From CAYMCQ01 sp964389025 (GTDB taxonomy: Bacteria; Verrucomicrobiota; Verrucomicrobiia; Limisphaerales; CAYMCQ01), in NCBI GenBank assembly GCA_964389025.1, contig CAYMCQ010000105.1, forward strand, positions 1-11,039: DNA of 11,039 nt, written 5' to 3'. Shown one piece after another: positions 1 through 6,561 of this stretch. Position 1 is the stretch's first letter, and each line of letters starts with the position of its first letter. The notes beneath the pieces were generated by a model. The model was given only the letters and a program-made list of their open reading frames with translations. It did not search any database and was not told where the DNA came from. The position numbers and the translations under genes were made by a program.

Positions 1-2
1 AC

Positions 3-1172
3 TTCACCTGGTGGGTGAACCGCAAGGACGCGAGCGGAAAAAATATTTTTCAAGGCGGCTTCCTCGGCCTCGACAACATCGGCGTGTTCGACCGCAGCTC
101 GCCGCTACCGACCGGCGGGTTCATCTCGCAGGCCGATGGCACAAGCTGGATGGCGATGTATTCGCTGAACCTCATGCGCATCGCGCTGGAACTGGCGATG
201 AACAACCGCGTCTATGAGGACATCGCGACGAAATTCTTCGAGCACTTCCTGCGAATCGCAGCCGCCATCAACGGCGTCGGCGAGGAGACGTTGTCGCTGT
301 GGGACGAGAAGGATGAATTTTATTATGACGCGCTCCACCTGCCGAACAACAACAGTTGCCTGATGAAAGTCCGTTCAATGGTCGGGCTGATTCCGCTGTT
401 CGCCGTGCAGGTTTTGGAGCAGGACATTTTCGACAAGCTGCCGGAATTCACCGGGCGGCTGCGCTGGTTTTTGAACTACCGCCCTGAACTCGCGAACCTC
501 ATCTCGCGCTGGCAGGACACCGGCAAAGGCGAGCGCCACCTGCTCTCGCTCCTGCGCGGCCATCGCATGAAAGCCTTGCTGAAACGCGTGCTCGACGAGA
601 CGGAATTTCTTTCCGATTACGGCGTGCGCGCCCTCTCGAAAGTCCACGAAGCCGAGCCGTATCGTTTCCAGACCAACGGCACCACGCTCGAAGTGAAATA
701 CACGCCGGCGGAATCGCACTCCAGCCTCTTCGGCGGAAATTCCAACTGGCGCGGGCCGATCTGGATGCCGGTCAATTACCTCATCATCGAATCGCTCCAG
801 AAATTCCATCACTACTACGGCGACGATTTCAAAGTGGAATGTCCGACCGGCTCGAAACGGTTTTTGACGCTCAAGGAAACTGCCGATGAGATTTCACACC
901 GGCTCTCGAAAATTTTTCTCAAGGACAAAAACGGTGTGCGGCCAGTCCTCAATTATCATCCGAAACTCGCGAACGACCCGCATTTCCGCGACTACATTTT
1001 ATTCCACGAATATTTCCACGGCGACAACGGCTGCGGCGTCGGCGCGTCGCACCAGACCGGCTGGACGGGACTCGTCGCAAAAATCATCCAGCCCAAGCCG
1101 TATTCTGAAAAGACGATGATTTTCAAGGCGCCTGCAAAGGCGCGCGCTGCCAAACCAGTTGCGGCGAAGTAA
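3..1172 (+). CDS. GH63-like alpha-glucosidase, C-terminal part (5' end outside window)
   Basis: This is the 3' part of an (alpha/alpha)6-barrel glycoside hydrolase of the GH63 / MGH1-type glucosidase group, which hydrolyses alpha-glucosidic bonds in oligosaccharides. The frame is open from base 3, where it reads FTWWVNRKD before the first possible internal GTG, so the start lies upstream and about 390 residues are visible. Motifs seen are GGFLGLDNIGVFDRS, GGFISQADGTSWMAMY, LPNNNSCLMKVRSMVGLIPL, SLFGGNSNWRGPIWMPVNYL and HEYFHGDNGCGVGASHQTGWT. By analogy with GH63, the Asp of QADGTSW is the probable general acid and the Glu of HEYFHGDNG the probable general base; this is inference. The tail after residue 370 is Ala/Lys-rich and looks unstructured. 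No signal peptide can be judged because the N-terminus is missing. The TAA stop is followed by a foldback ending in a T-run. Substrate specificity cannot be read from this fragment. Confidence 0.9.
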   Translation, partial: FTWWVNRKDASGKNIFQGGFLGLDNIGVFDRSSPLPTGGFISQADGTSWMAMYSLNLMRIALELAMNNRVYEDIATKFFEHFLRIAAAINGVGEETLSLWDEKDEFYYDALHLPNNNSCLMKVRSMVGLIPLFAVQVLEQDIFDKLPEFTGRLRWFLNYRPELANLISRWQDTGKGERHLLSLLRGHRMKALLKRVLDETEFLSDYGVRALSKVHEAEPYRFQTNGTTLEVKYTPAESHSSLFGGNSNWRGPIWMPVNYLIIESLQKFHHYYGDDFKVECPTGSKRFLTLKETADEISHRLSKIFLKDKNGVRPVLNYHPKLANDPHFRDYILFHEYFHGDNGCGVGASHQTGWTGLVAKIIQPKPYSEKTMIFKAPAKARAAKPVAAK

Positions 1173-1228
1173 CGTCGACATTCCTGTCGGCGAGTAGCAA
1201 TGAGCGGCTGTTTTGGTGATGGATTGAA

Positions 1229-1334
1229 GAAAACATCGAACGTCCAACACCGAACATCGAACTCTGAATGGCAGATTCGAGCGCCTGCCGGCATTCGATG
1301 TTGGACGTTCGGCGTTCGATGTTCGGTGTTTTTT
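1229..1334. repeat. Long imperfect foldback repeat (CATCGAAC/CCAAC word type)
   Basis: The left arm (1229-1261) and right arm (1293-1334) are built from the same short words, for example CATCGAACGTCCAACACC on the left and the reverse complement of TTCGATGTTGGACGTTCGG on the right. The stem continues inward through GAATGGCAG and CTGCCGGCATTC with a small bulge, so the whole element can fold on itself. The plus strand ends in six T and the minus strand in TTTTCTTC, so it could terminate transcription from both the glucosidase and the tRNA. It lies between the glucosidase stop and the 3' end of the tRNA gene, 6 bases from the latter. Similar word-type foldbacks occur at 6562-6710 and 8504-8589. 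Confidence 0.85.
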
Positions 1335-1340
1335 GTGGAC

Positions 1341-1421
1341 TGCGCGCGAGAGGACTTGAACCTCTAATCCTTTCGGAACCAGATCCTAAGTCTGGCGCGT
1401 CTGCCATTCCGCCACGCGCGC
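1341..1421 (-). tRNA. tRNA-Leu (anticodon UAG)
   Basis: The reverse strand folds into a complete class II tRNA of 81 nt. The 7-bp acceptor stem is GCGCGCG (1421-1415) with CGCGCGC (1348-1342), followed by discriminator base A at 1341. The D-arm region contains GGCGGAATGGCAGACGC. The anticodon stem is CCAGA/TCTGG with loop CTTAGGA, which gives anticodon UAG, so it reads CUN leucine codons. The long variable arm around TTCCGAAAGGA is expected for leucine. The T-arm is AGAGG-TTCAAGT-CCTCT. CCA is not encoded (GTCC follows the discriminator), so a CCA-adding enzyme is needed. No convincing promoter was found upstream. Confidence 0.95.
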
Positions 1422-1534
1422 AACGACTGGAAGATGTCCGATGTATGCCAAAACCTCAAGCTCATCCCGGCGCAATCCATCGCTACAATCCTCCTTCGGT
1501 GCAATCGCCTTTGTCTTTTCTCAGCGGAAGCCGG

Positions 1535-1990
1535 TTATTTTGGAGAAGCAGTCGAGGATTCTTTGCTTCCGGGGACTTTCGTCGCGTAATCGAACGCCTT
1601 GCGGTTGGCTTCTTCGAGATCGGCGTGGCTCAACAGCCGCGTCAATCGCTCGCGTCCATTCATCGCCATCAGATGACCGCGCTGGGCAGCGACAAAAAAC
1701 CACGCGTAAGCCTCGATGAAATCCTTCCGGATGCCCTGTCCTTTTTCGTAATTCTGCGCGAGCTGGTATTGTGCGTCCGTCACACCCTGCGCGGCGGCCT
1801 TCAGGAGCCATTGGCTTGCCTCGTTCCAATTGCCAAGCTTCATGTAAGTGCTCCCAAGCTCCCACTGCGCGCTGGCGTTGCCGCGTTCGGCACCTTTGCG
1901 CAAGCTCGCCAGGTCCGCGTTGATTTTTTCCGGCGCGCTTTTGCACGAGAGAAGAAAGACAGGCAGCAGTAGAAAAATAAACCGTTTCAT
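1535..1990 (-). CDS. Sel1-repeat lipoprotein
   Basis: This is a predicted exported lipoprotein of about 151 residues. The N-terminus MKRFIFLLLPVFLLSCKS has a short basic start, a hydrophobic core and the lipobox LLSC, so lipid attachment at Cys15 is likely. The rest is two to three Sel1-like helical repeats: LRKGAERGNASAQWELGSTYMKLGNWNEASQWL, then LKAAAQGVTDAQYQLAQNYEKGQGIRKDFIEAYAWF, then a degenerate FVAAQRGHLMAMNGRERL. Sel1 repeats mediate protein-protein contacts and suggest a scaffold role at the envelope; they do not identify a partner. ATG at 1990 is chosen over in-frame TTG at 1999 because it gives a standard signal peptide. The gene starts 49 bp after the end of the co-oriented Hsp70 gene, so co-transcription is plausible. 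The C-terminal tail (GSKESSTASPK) looks disordered. Confidence 0.85.
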   Translation of the reverse strand: MKRFIFLLLPVFLLSCKSAPEKINADLASLRKGAERGNASAQWELGSTYMKLGNWNEASQWLLKAAAQGVTDAQYQLAQNYEKGQGIRKDFIEAYAWFFVAAQRGHLMAMNGRERLTRLLSHADLEEANRKAFDYATKVPGSKESSTASPK

Positions 1991-2039
1991 CACGAACAAA
2001 TTCCCGAAACTTCTGTTTTAACGCAAATGCTTTTTCGGC

Positions 2040-4085
2040 TCATTTGAGCAAGCCTCGTTTCCGCAACAGCACCTCCATCGCCTTGTCCATCATCAATTCC
2101 GCTAGCGGCTTCGTCGCTTCGTCGAGCGCGACCGTCGCGGCCTGCAATGCTTTCAAATCCCCGCCGTGCGATTTCGGATTTTCCGCAGCCAATACTTTTT
2201 CAATTTCTTTCAAAGCGATTTCGATTTTTGTTTTGCTTGCCGCGTCCAACTCGTCCGCGGATTCTCCCAACCCTTTTTTTGTCGCAGAAACGATTTCTTG
2301 CGCCTTTATCTTCGCCTCGATCCACCGCCGCGACGCCATATCTTCGAATGCGTGCTCGACGGATTCCTCGACCATCTGCTGCACCGCCGCGTCGTCCACG
2401 TCCACGGCAGATTTCATTTCCACGATGCGCTCCTTGCCGGTCTTCGTGTCGCGCGCGAGGACGTGCAGGATTCCATTCGCATCAATTTCAAATTGCACAC
2501 CGACTCGTGGCGCGCCGCGCGGCGCAGGCTCGAACTCCAGAATGAATTTGCCGAGGCTCCAGTTGTCCTTCGCCCGCTCGCGCTCGCCCTGCAGAACGTG
2601 AATCAACATGCTGCGTTGGTTGTCCACCGCCGTCGTGAACATTTCGCCCGCCTTCACGGGAATCGTCGTGTTGCGCGGGATGATGACGTTCATCAAGCCG
2701 CCAAAAGTTTCGATGCCGAGCGACAGCGGCGTCACGTCCAGCAACAGCACGTTGCGAAATCCACCGGACAAAATCTCCGCCTGAATCGCCGCGCCCAGCG
2801 CCACGACTTCATCGGGATTTTGCGACGTGTTGAGCTGCGGGCCATCGGCTTTGTGAAAATCGCTGCCGATCCGCAGGCTGCCGCGGGTTTCCTCAAACTC
2901 CGCGCAGTGGAAAATTTCTGAAACCATCTGGCGAACGAGCGGCATCCGCGTTTGCCCACCGACGAGAATGACCTGATCCAAATCCTTCGGCTCAATCCCG
3001 CGAGGCGGGACATCAGCCATCGCGCGGATGCAGTGCGCCCGCGTGCGCGCGATGATGTCGCGGGTGAGATTTTCCAGTTCGGCGCGCGTGAGTTTGTGAT
3101 TGAAGCTGAAATCCGGTGTGAGAAACGGCAAAACGATTTCTACCTCCATTTCCGTCGAGAGTTTTATCTTGGCCTGCTCGGCGGCTTCGCGGATTCGGGC
3201 CAAGTAGGGCAGGCTTCCAGCCTGCCCGGCGAGCGCGGAAGCGCGAGCAGTTCCACCGACTTCGGCGTTCTGGGGCAGGCTGGAAGCCTGCCCTACTTTT
3301 TGCGCTTCGATTCGTTCAACTAGAAAATCCACGATGCGCTTGTCCAGATCGTCGCCGCCAAGCCGCGTGTCACCATTCGTCGAGAGGACTTGGAACACGC
3401 CGTTGTTCAGTTCGAGAATTGAAAGATCGAACGTGCCGCCGCCCAGATCATAAACCGCGATCTTCGAGTGCTCCTTGAGCTTGTCCAAACCGTAGGCCAG
3501 CGCCGCAGCCGTCGGCTCGTTGACGATCCGCTCGACGGTGAAACCCGCGAGTTCACCCGCGCGTTTCGTGGCGTTGCGCTGTGCATCGTTGAAATAGGCC
3601 GGAACAGTGATGACCGCGCGTGTGACCGGCTCGCCGAAATATTTTTCCGCGTCGGCTTTGAGCTTCTTCAAGACTTCGGCGGAGATTTCCTCCGGCGTGA
3701 ATTCGCGTCCGTGAATTGGAATTTTTACTGTAGTGGCACGGGCATCTTGCCCGTGCGGTTCTGGTCTGTTGGACAAATCCGGATCGCGCGGGCGAGACGC
3801 CCGCGCCACAAGCGGATACGTCACCAGCATTTCTTCCTTGGAGATTTCCGAGCCGCGCCGTCCGATGAACCGTTTGACTGAATAAACTGTTTCCGCAGGT
3901 CTGATGACGCGAACGCGATTGGCCGCGTGGCCGACGATGGGTTTTTCATCCGCGCTCGGGAAATGGACAACCGATGGCGTGAGCCGATGGCCTTCCGCAT
4001 CCGCGATGACCAGCGGGATGCCGGAATCCACCGTGGCGACCAGCGAATTGGTGGTGCCCAAATCTATGCCGACGATTTTGCTCAT
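2040..4085 (-). CDS. Hsp70-family chaperone (DnaK/HscA-like) carrying two in-frame palindromic insertions
   Basis: This is an ATP-dependent cytosolic chaperone that binds and releases unfolded or client protein segments. With the start at ATG 4085 (MSKIVGIDLGTTNS) it has 681 residues. The nucleotide-binding domain shows phosphate-1 GIDLGTTNS (6-14), PAYFNDAQRNATKRAGELAG (162-181), NEPTAAALAYGL (189-200), phosphate-2 VYDLGGGTFDL (211-221) and adenosine motif VILVGGQTRMP (near 370). The linker DVTPLSLGIETFGG lies near 450, followed by the substrate-binding beta domain (SLGKF, FEIDANGILHVLARD) and a helical lid. ALGAAIQAEIL and GGLMNVIIPRNTTIPV look closer to HscA than to DnaK. The C-terminus ends in LLRKRGLLK, with no acidic EEVD-like tail. 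Residues 93-118 and 264-294 are encoded by inverted repeats; without them the length is about 624, near the family norm. A longer reading from ATG 4187 adds 34 unconserved residues and is unlikely. No hscB, iscS, dnaJ or grpE is nearby. Confidence 0.93.
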   Translation of the reverse strand: MSKIVGIDLGTTNSLVATVDSGIPLVIADAEGHRLTPSVVHFPSADEKPIVGHAANRVRVIRPAETVYSVKRFIGRRGSEISKEEMLVTYPLVARASRPRDPDLSNRPEPHGQDARATTVKIPIHGREFTPEEISAEVLKKLKADAEKYFGEPVTRAVITVPAYFNDAQRNATKRAGELAGFTVERIVNEPTAAALAYGLDKLKEHSKIAVYDLGGGTFDLSILELNNGVFQVLSTNGDTRLGGDDLDKRIVDFLVERIEAQKVGQASSLPQNAEVGGTARASALAGQAGSLPYLARIREAAEQAKIKLSTEMEVEIVLPFLTPDFSFNHKLTRAELENLTRDIIARTRAHCIRAMADVPPRGIEPKDLDQVILVGGQTRMPLVRQMVSEIFHCAEFEETRGSLRIGSDFHKADGPQLNTSQNPDEVVALGAAIQAEILSGGFRNVLLLDVTPLSLGIETFGGLMNVIIPRNTTIPVKAGEMFTTAVDNQRSMLIHVLQGERERAKDNWSLGKFILEFEPAPRGAPRVGVQFEIDANGILHVLARDTKTGKERIVEMKSAVDVDDAAVQQMVEESVEHAFEDMASRRWIEAKIKAQEIVSATKKGLGESADELDAASKTKIEIALKEIEKVLAAENPKSHGGDLKALQAATVALDEATKPLAELMMDKAMEVLLRKRGLLK
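3204..3296 (-). repeat. Perfect inverted-repeat element, in frame inside the Hsp70 gene (31 codons)
   Basis: The left arm 3204-3227 (GTAGGGCAGGCTTCCAGCCT then GCCC) is the exact 24-base reverse complement of the right arm 3273-3296. Each arm is itself nearly palindromic, so the element can form two hairpins or one long stem. The 93-bp span begins and ends on codon boundaries of the Hsp70 frame. It encodes residues 264-294, starting VGQASSLPQN and ending AGQAGSLPY. Flanking residues FLVERIEAQK and LARIREAAEQAK are normal Hsp70 sequence and join smoothly when the element is removed. It falls where E. coli DnaK has a short surface segment in subdomain IIB. Confidence 0.92.
3733..3809 (-). repeat. 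Composite palindromic element, in frame inside the Hsp70 gene (about 26 codons)
   Basis: The outer ends GTGGC (3733-3737) and GCCAC (3805-3809) are complementary. Inside are two hairpin-forming units, CACGGGCATCTTGCCCGTG on the left and CGCGGGCGAGACGCCCGCG on the right. On the gene strand it encodes residues 93-118, VARASRPRDP through HGQDARAT. Flanks EEMLVTYPL and VKIPIHGREFTPEEIS are ordinary Hsp70 sequence. The position corresponds to the loop of subdomain IB before the conserved P-E-E-I-S segment. Its sequence is unrelated to the 3204-3296 element, so two different repeat types have entered the same gene. Confidence 0.88.
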
Positions 4086-4197
4086 GTTGCGGGCAGATTG
4101 AACCACGAACTCCGATGAATCGCGAGCGAATGGAAACGAATTCTTAAAGCTAAAAATATTCTGTTCCCTTTTCGCTTCTGTGGACATTTATAGATGA
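4086..4197. promoter_or_regulatory. Divergent intergenic spacer between Hsp70 and sigma factor genes
   Basis: This 112-bp gap separates two genes transcribed away from each other, so it should hold both promoters. It contains an AT-rich tract (about 4139-4163, around CTTAAAGCTAAAAATATTCT) that could supply a -10 region on either strand. I could not find a convincing -35/-10 pair, a CIRCE heat-shock operator or a strong Shine-Dalgarno sequence for either start. The promoter role rests on gene arrangement only. Confidence 0.35.
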
Positions 4198-5832
4198 ATG
4201 CCAGAGATGGATGATATCGAATTGCTGGCGCAATACGCCCAGCACAATTCGGAAGAAGCGTTTGCCACGCTCGTAGCGCGGCACGTCAACTTGGTTTACT
4301 CCGTTGCGATGCGGCACGTCAGCAATCCGCATCAAGCCGAGGAAATCACGCAGGCGGTGTTCATCATTCTGGCGAAGGAAGCGCGCGGGTTGTCCAAACG
4401 AACCGTTCTCTCCGGCTGGCTGTATCAAACCGCACGGCTGACAGCGGCGAATTTTCTACGGACGGAAATTCGCCGGACGCACCGAGAGCAGGAGGCCTAT
4501 ATGCAATCCATTTTGAACGAAACAGAATCCGATGCGTGGCCACAAATCGCGCCGCTGCTGGACACGGCGATGGCTGGTCTCGGCGAAAAAGATCGCAACG
4601 CCATCGTCCTGCGATTCCTCGAGAGCAAAAATTTCAGGGATGTTGGCACGGCTCTGAGCGCGAGTGAAGACGCAGCCAAGATGCGGGTGAACCGCGCAGT
4701 GGAAAAGCTGCGGAAATTTTTTACAAAACACGGCGTCACTCTTTCCGCTGCGGCGATTGCCACAACTGTTTCTGCCAACTCGATTCAGGCCGCGCCCATC
4801 GCATTGAAAATTTCCGCCGTGGCCGCCGCCAAAGGTTTGACCGTGACCGCTTCAACCCTAACCCTCGTGAAAGGAACAATGAAAGTTATGACGTGGATGA
4901 AACTCAAATTCGCATTCAGTATTGGGACAGCGGTTTTGCTGACGGGCGGCGTAGTTGCCATAGCGCTACCAAAAAGCAATGCCGACAACAAACTCGCGGC
5001 GAGAACATCAGAAAAGTTACCCGCGAAACCGGACACGCTTCCGGCCAATCCGAAAATGGAAAATCAAACGCGGAGGAATATTTCAAGTCCCCTTACAAAC
5101 AATGACACGGACAGCCTCTCAGCGACGAACATTCTCGCGGCGGTTCAGCAGACATACGCCTCCCTTTCAACTTATCGCGATACAGGATTGACGGTTCATA
5201 GATGGGGAGACGCGGTATGGACGAATGCGTTCAGCCTGCGGCTTGGACGCACGAATTATTATCTCGTAGAACTGGCAGAACAGCACCCGCGCAGCTACAC
5301 AAACGTCTTCGTCTATTGGTCAGCCGGAGATGGTGACTACGCCTCGCACGCAATGCATATGAACCCATTGCTGGTGAAAGAATCGAGCCGCAAAAGTTCT
5401 GATCTGGCTGGAAATTTGTCCTTAACGACGCACAACACCATAGTTCCAACGGTGTTTTTCAACCTCAGTTGGGGCAATTACCTTTCCTACCTGACAATAT
5501 CGTGGCGAACCTCGGTAAGTCGGCAGCCGGACGAAAAGGTCGGCGATGTGGACTGTTACGTCTTGGGACAAACGAATTCAAACCCTCAACTAACTTTATG
5601 GGTGGGCAAACAGGATTTCCTCATTCGATGCTTTCAAAGATTTTCCACGCGCGAGGCAACTATCGAATCAATGAAGCGATCATCTAATCAAAGTCCATTA
5701 CAGCCTCAAGATGTGAAGGATCAGACCACGATTGAGATCCACGAAAACATTTCCGTGAACGAACCATTGAACAAAGAGGAGTTTATTCACGAAGTGCCTG
5801 CGACCTCAAAACCGCCCAAGGCAGTTCCTTGA
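4198..5832 (+). CDS. ECF sigma factor fused to a membrane-anchored LolA/DUF2092-like C-terminal domain
   Basis: This 544-residue protein joins an extracytoplasmic-function sigma factor to an exported domain. Region 2 spans about residues 7-92 (DIELLAQYAQHNSEEAFATL, ITQAVFIILAKEA, LSGWLYQTARLTAANFLRTE). Region 4 spans about 126-176 (GLGEKDRNAIVLRFLESKNF, then a helix-turn-helix ending MRVNRAVEKLRKFF). An Ala-rich linker (180-230) leads to one clear membrane helix near 236-257 (FAFSIGTAVLLTGGVVAIAL). A low-complexity spacer and a domain from about 310 to the end follow. That last part (ILAAVQQTYASLSTYRDTGL, VGDVDCYVLGQT, LTLWVGKQDFLIRCFQRF) resembles the LolA-like/DUF2092 fold of lipoprotein carriers; this is a motif-level inference. 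The topology would keep the sigma domains in the cytoplasm and place the C-terminal domain across the inner membrane. Start ATG 4198 is preceded in frame by a stop, with no clear ribosome binding site; ATG 4207 is an alternative. No separate anti-sigma gene is adjacent. Confidence 0.88.
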   Translation: MPEMDDIELLAQYAQHNSEEAFATLVARHVNLVYSVAMRHVSNPHQAEEITQAVFIILAKEARGLSKRTVLSGWLYQTARLTAANFLRTEIRRTHREQEAYMQSILNETESDAWPQIAPLLDTAMAGLGEKDRNAIVLRFLESKNFRDVGTALSASEDAAKMRVNRAVEKLRKFFTKHGVTLSAAAIATTVSANSIQAAPIALKISAVAAAKGLTVTASTLTLVKGTMKVMTWMKLKFAFSIGTAVLLTGGVVAIALPKSNADNKLAARTSEKLPAKPDTLPANPKMENQTRRNISSPLTNNDTDSLSATNILAAVQQTYASLSTYRDTGLTVHRWGDAVWTNAFSLRLGRTNYYLVELAEQHPRSYTNVFVYWSAGDGDYASHAMHMNPLLVKESSRKSSDLAGNLSLTTHNTIVPTVFFNLSWGNYLSYLTISWRTSVSRQPDEKVGDVDCYVLGQTNSNPQLTLWVGKQDFLIRCFQRFSTREATIESMKRSSNQSPLQPQDVKDQTTIEIHENISVNEPLNKEEFIHEVPATSKPPKAVP

Positions 5833-5890
5833 TGGAGTCCAAGCTTTAGCTTGCTCCCCGCCCGCCCGACAAGCTAAAGCTTGGACTCCA
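5833..5890. repeat. Perfect 21-bp inverted repeat filling the sigma factor-CoaB gap
   Basis: The left arm at 5833-5853 (TGGAGTCCAAGCTTTAGCTT plus G) is the exact reverse complement of the right arm at 5870-5890, with a C-rich 16-base loop. It begins on the base after the sigma factor TGA stop and ends two bases before the ATG of the next gene. No T-run follows, so it is a poor intrinsic terminator. It resembles the arm architecture of the elements inside the Hsp70 gene but not their sequence. Confidence 0.9.
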
Positions 5891-5892
5891 AC

Positions 5893-6546
5893 ATGAACTG
5901 CATCGTCACAGCCGGTCCGACTTACGAAACGATGGACAATGTCCGTCGGCTCACGAATTTTTCCACGGGCAGGCTCGGAACCGAACTGGCGAATTTCCTG
6001 TCAAGCAAAGGTCACGACGTCATGTTGCTCATCGGCGAGCAAGCGACGTTTGGCGGCAAGTCCCATGCAAACAAAACTGAGCGGTTCACCACGACGCAGA
6101 ATCTTCGGGAGCGATTGAAAAAGCTTGGCGGCAAAAAGGTGGACGCGGTTTTTCACGCGGCGGCGGTGAGCGATTTCATGTTTGGCAAAATCTGGCTGCG
6201 CTCATCGTCTGGAAAATTGACTGAAATCAAATCAGGAAAAATTTCTACGCGCAGTGGAACATTGCTCGCGGAGCTAGTTCCGACGCCGAAGGTCATTTCC
6301 GAACTGCGCAAATTTTTTCCGGGCGCGCGAATCATCGGCTGGAAATACGAGGTGGACGGCAGACGCGCCGACGTGGTCAAAAAAGCCGTCCAACAGATCC
6401 GCAAAAACAAAACAGACGCGTGCGTGGCGAACGGCAAAGCTTATGGGCTGAGTTTCGGTCTGGTGTCGCGCGACGGCGAAGTCGTCCATTTTCGAGACGT
6501 GAAGAAGTTGTTTGCCGCGCTGGAGAAATTTATTTCTGACCCGTAG
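5893..6546 (+). CDS. CoaB-like phosphopantothenate-cysteine ligase domain protein
   Basis: This 217-residue protein has the CoaB (DNA/pantothenate metabolism flavoprotein C-terminal) fold. CoaB joins 4'-phosphopantothenate to cysteine in coenzyme A synthesis in the cytosol. Motifs are IVTAGPTYETMDNVRRLTNF with STGRLG (4-29, nucleotide-binding loop), FHAAAVSDF (near 87-95), a KIS..TLLAELVPTPKVISEL segment and ACVANGKAYG (near 180). Where CoaB proteins usually have a GFAAET-like stretch this one has GWKYEVDG, and it is not fused to a CoaC decarboxylase domain, so it may be a divergent paralogue. ATG 5893 is chosen; TTG 5881 lies within the repeat arm. No Shine-Dalgarno sequence is visible because the inverted repeat occupies that space. 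Transcription probably reads through from the sigma factor gene. Confidence 0.82.
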   Translation: MNCIVTAGPTYETMDNVRRLTNFSTGRLGTELANFLSSKGHDVMLLIGEQATFGGKSHANKTERFTTTQNLRERLKKLGGKKVDAVFHAAAVSDFMFGKIWLRSSSGKLTEIKSGKISTRSGTLLAELVPTPKVISELRKFFPGARIIGWKYEVDGRRADVVKKAVQQIRKNKTDACVANGKAYGLSFGLVSRDGEVVHFRDVKKLFAALEKFISDP

Positions 6547-6561
6547 CAGCCGACGCAAGGA

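Noticed and set aside
1229..1334. CRISPR-like or attachment-site reading of the repeat next to the tRNA
   Set aside because: There are no regularly spaced identical repeats, no duplicated tRNA 3' end and no integrase nearby. It is a foldback of short words.
1422..1480. Possible promoter for the tRNA on the minus strand (TTGAGG with a weak downstream -10)
   Set aside because: The hexamers match poorly and spacing is not convincing, so it is not listed as a feature.
1268..1972. Long open frame on the plus strand across the tRNA and Sel1 gene
   Set aside because: It crosses the foldback repeat and the tRNA and runs antisense to the Sel1 lipoprotein, which has a lipobox and repeats. Its translation has no recognisable domain.
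2166..2921. Plus-strand open frame antisense to the Hsp70 gene
   Set aside because: It is fully inside a gene with clear Hsp70 motifs, and its His/Arg-rich translation matches nothing.
4086..4187. N-terminal extension of the Hsp70 to ATG 4187
   Set aside because: The 34 added residues are unlike any Hsp70 N-terminus and would leave only 10 bp to the divergent sigma factor gene. MSKIVGIDLGTTNS is the normal start.
5833..5890. Intrinsic terminator for the sigma factor gene
   Set aside because: The stem is strong, but no T-run follows on the plus strand and the next gene starts two bases later.
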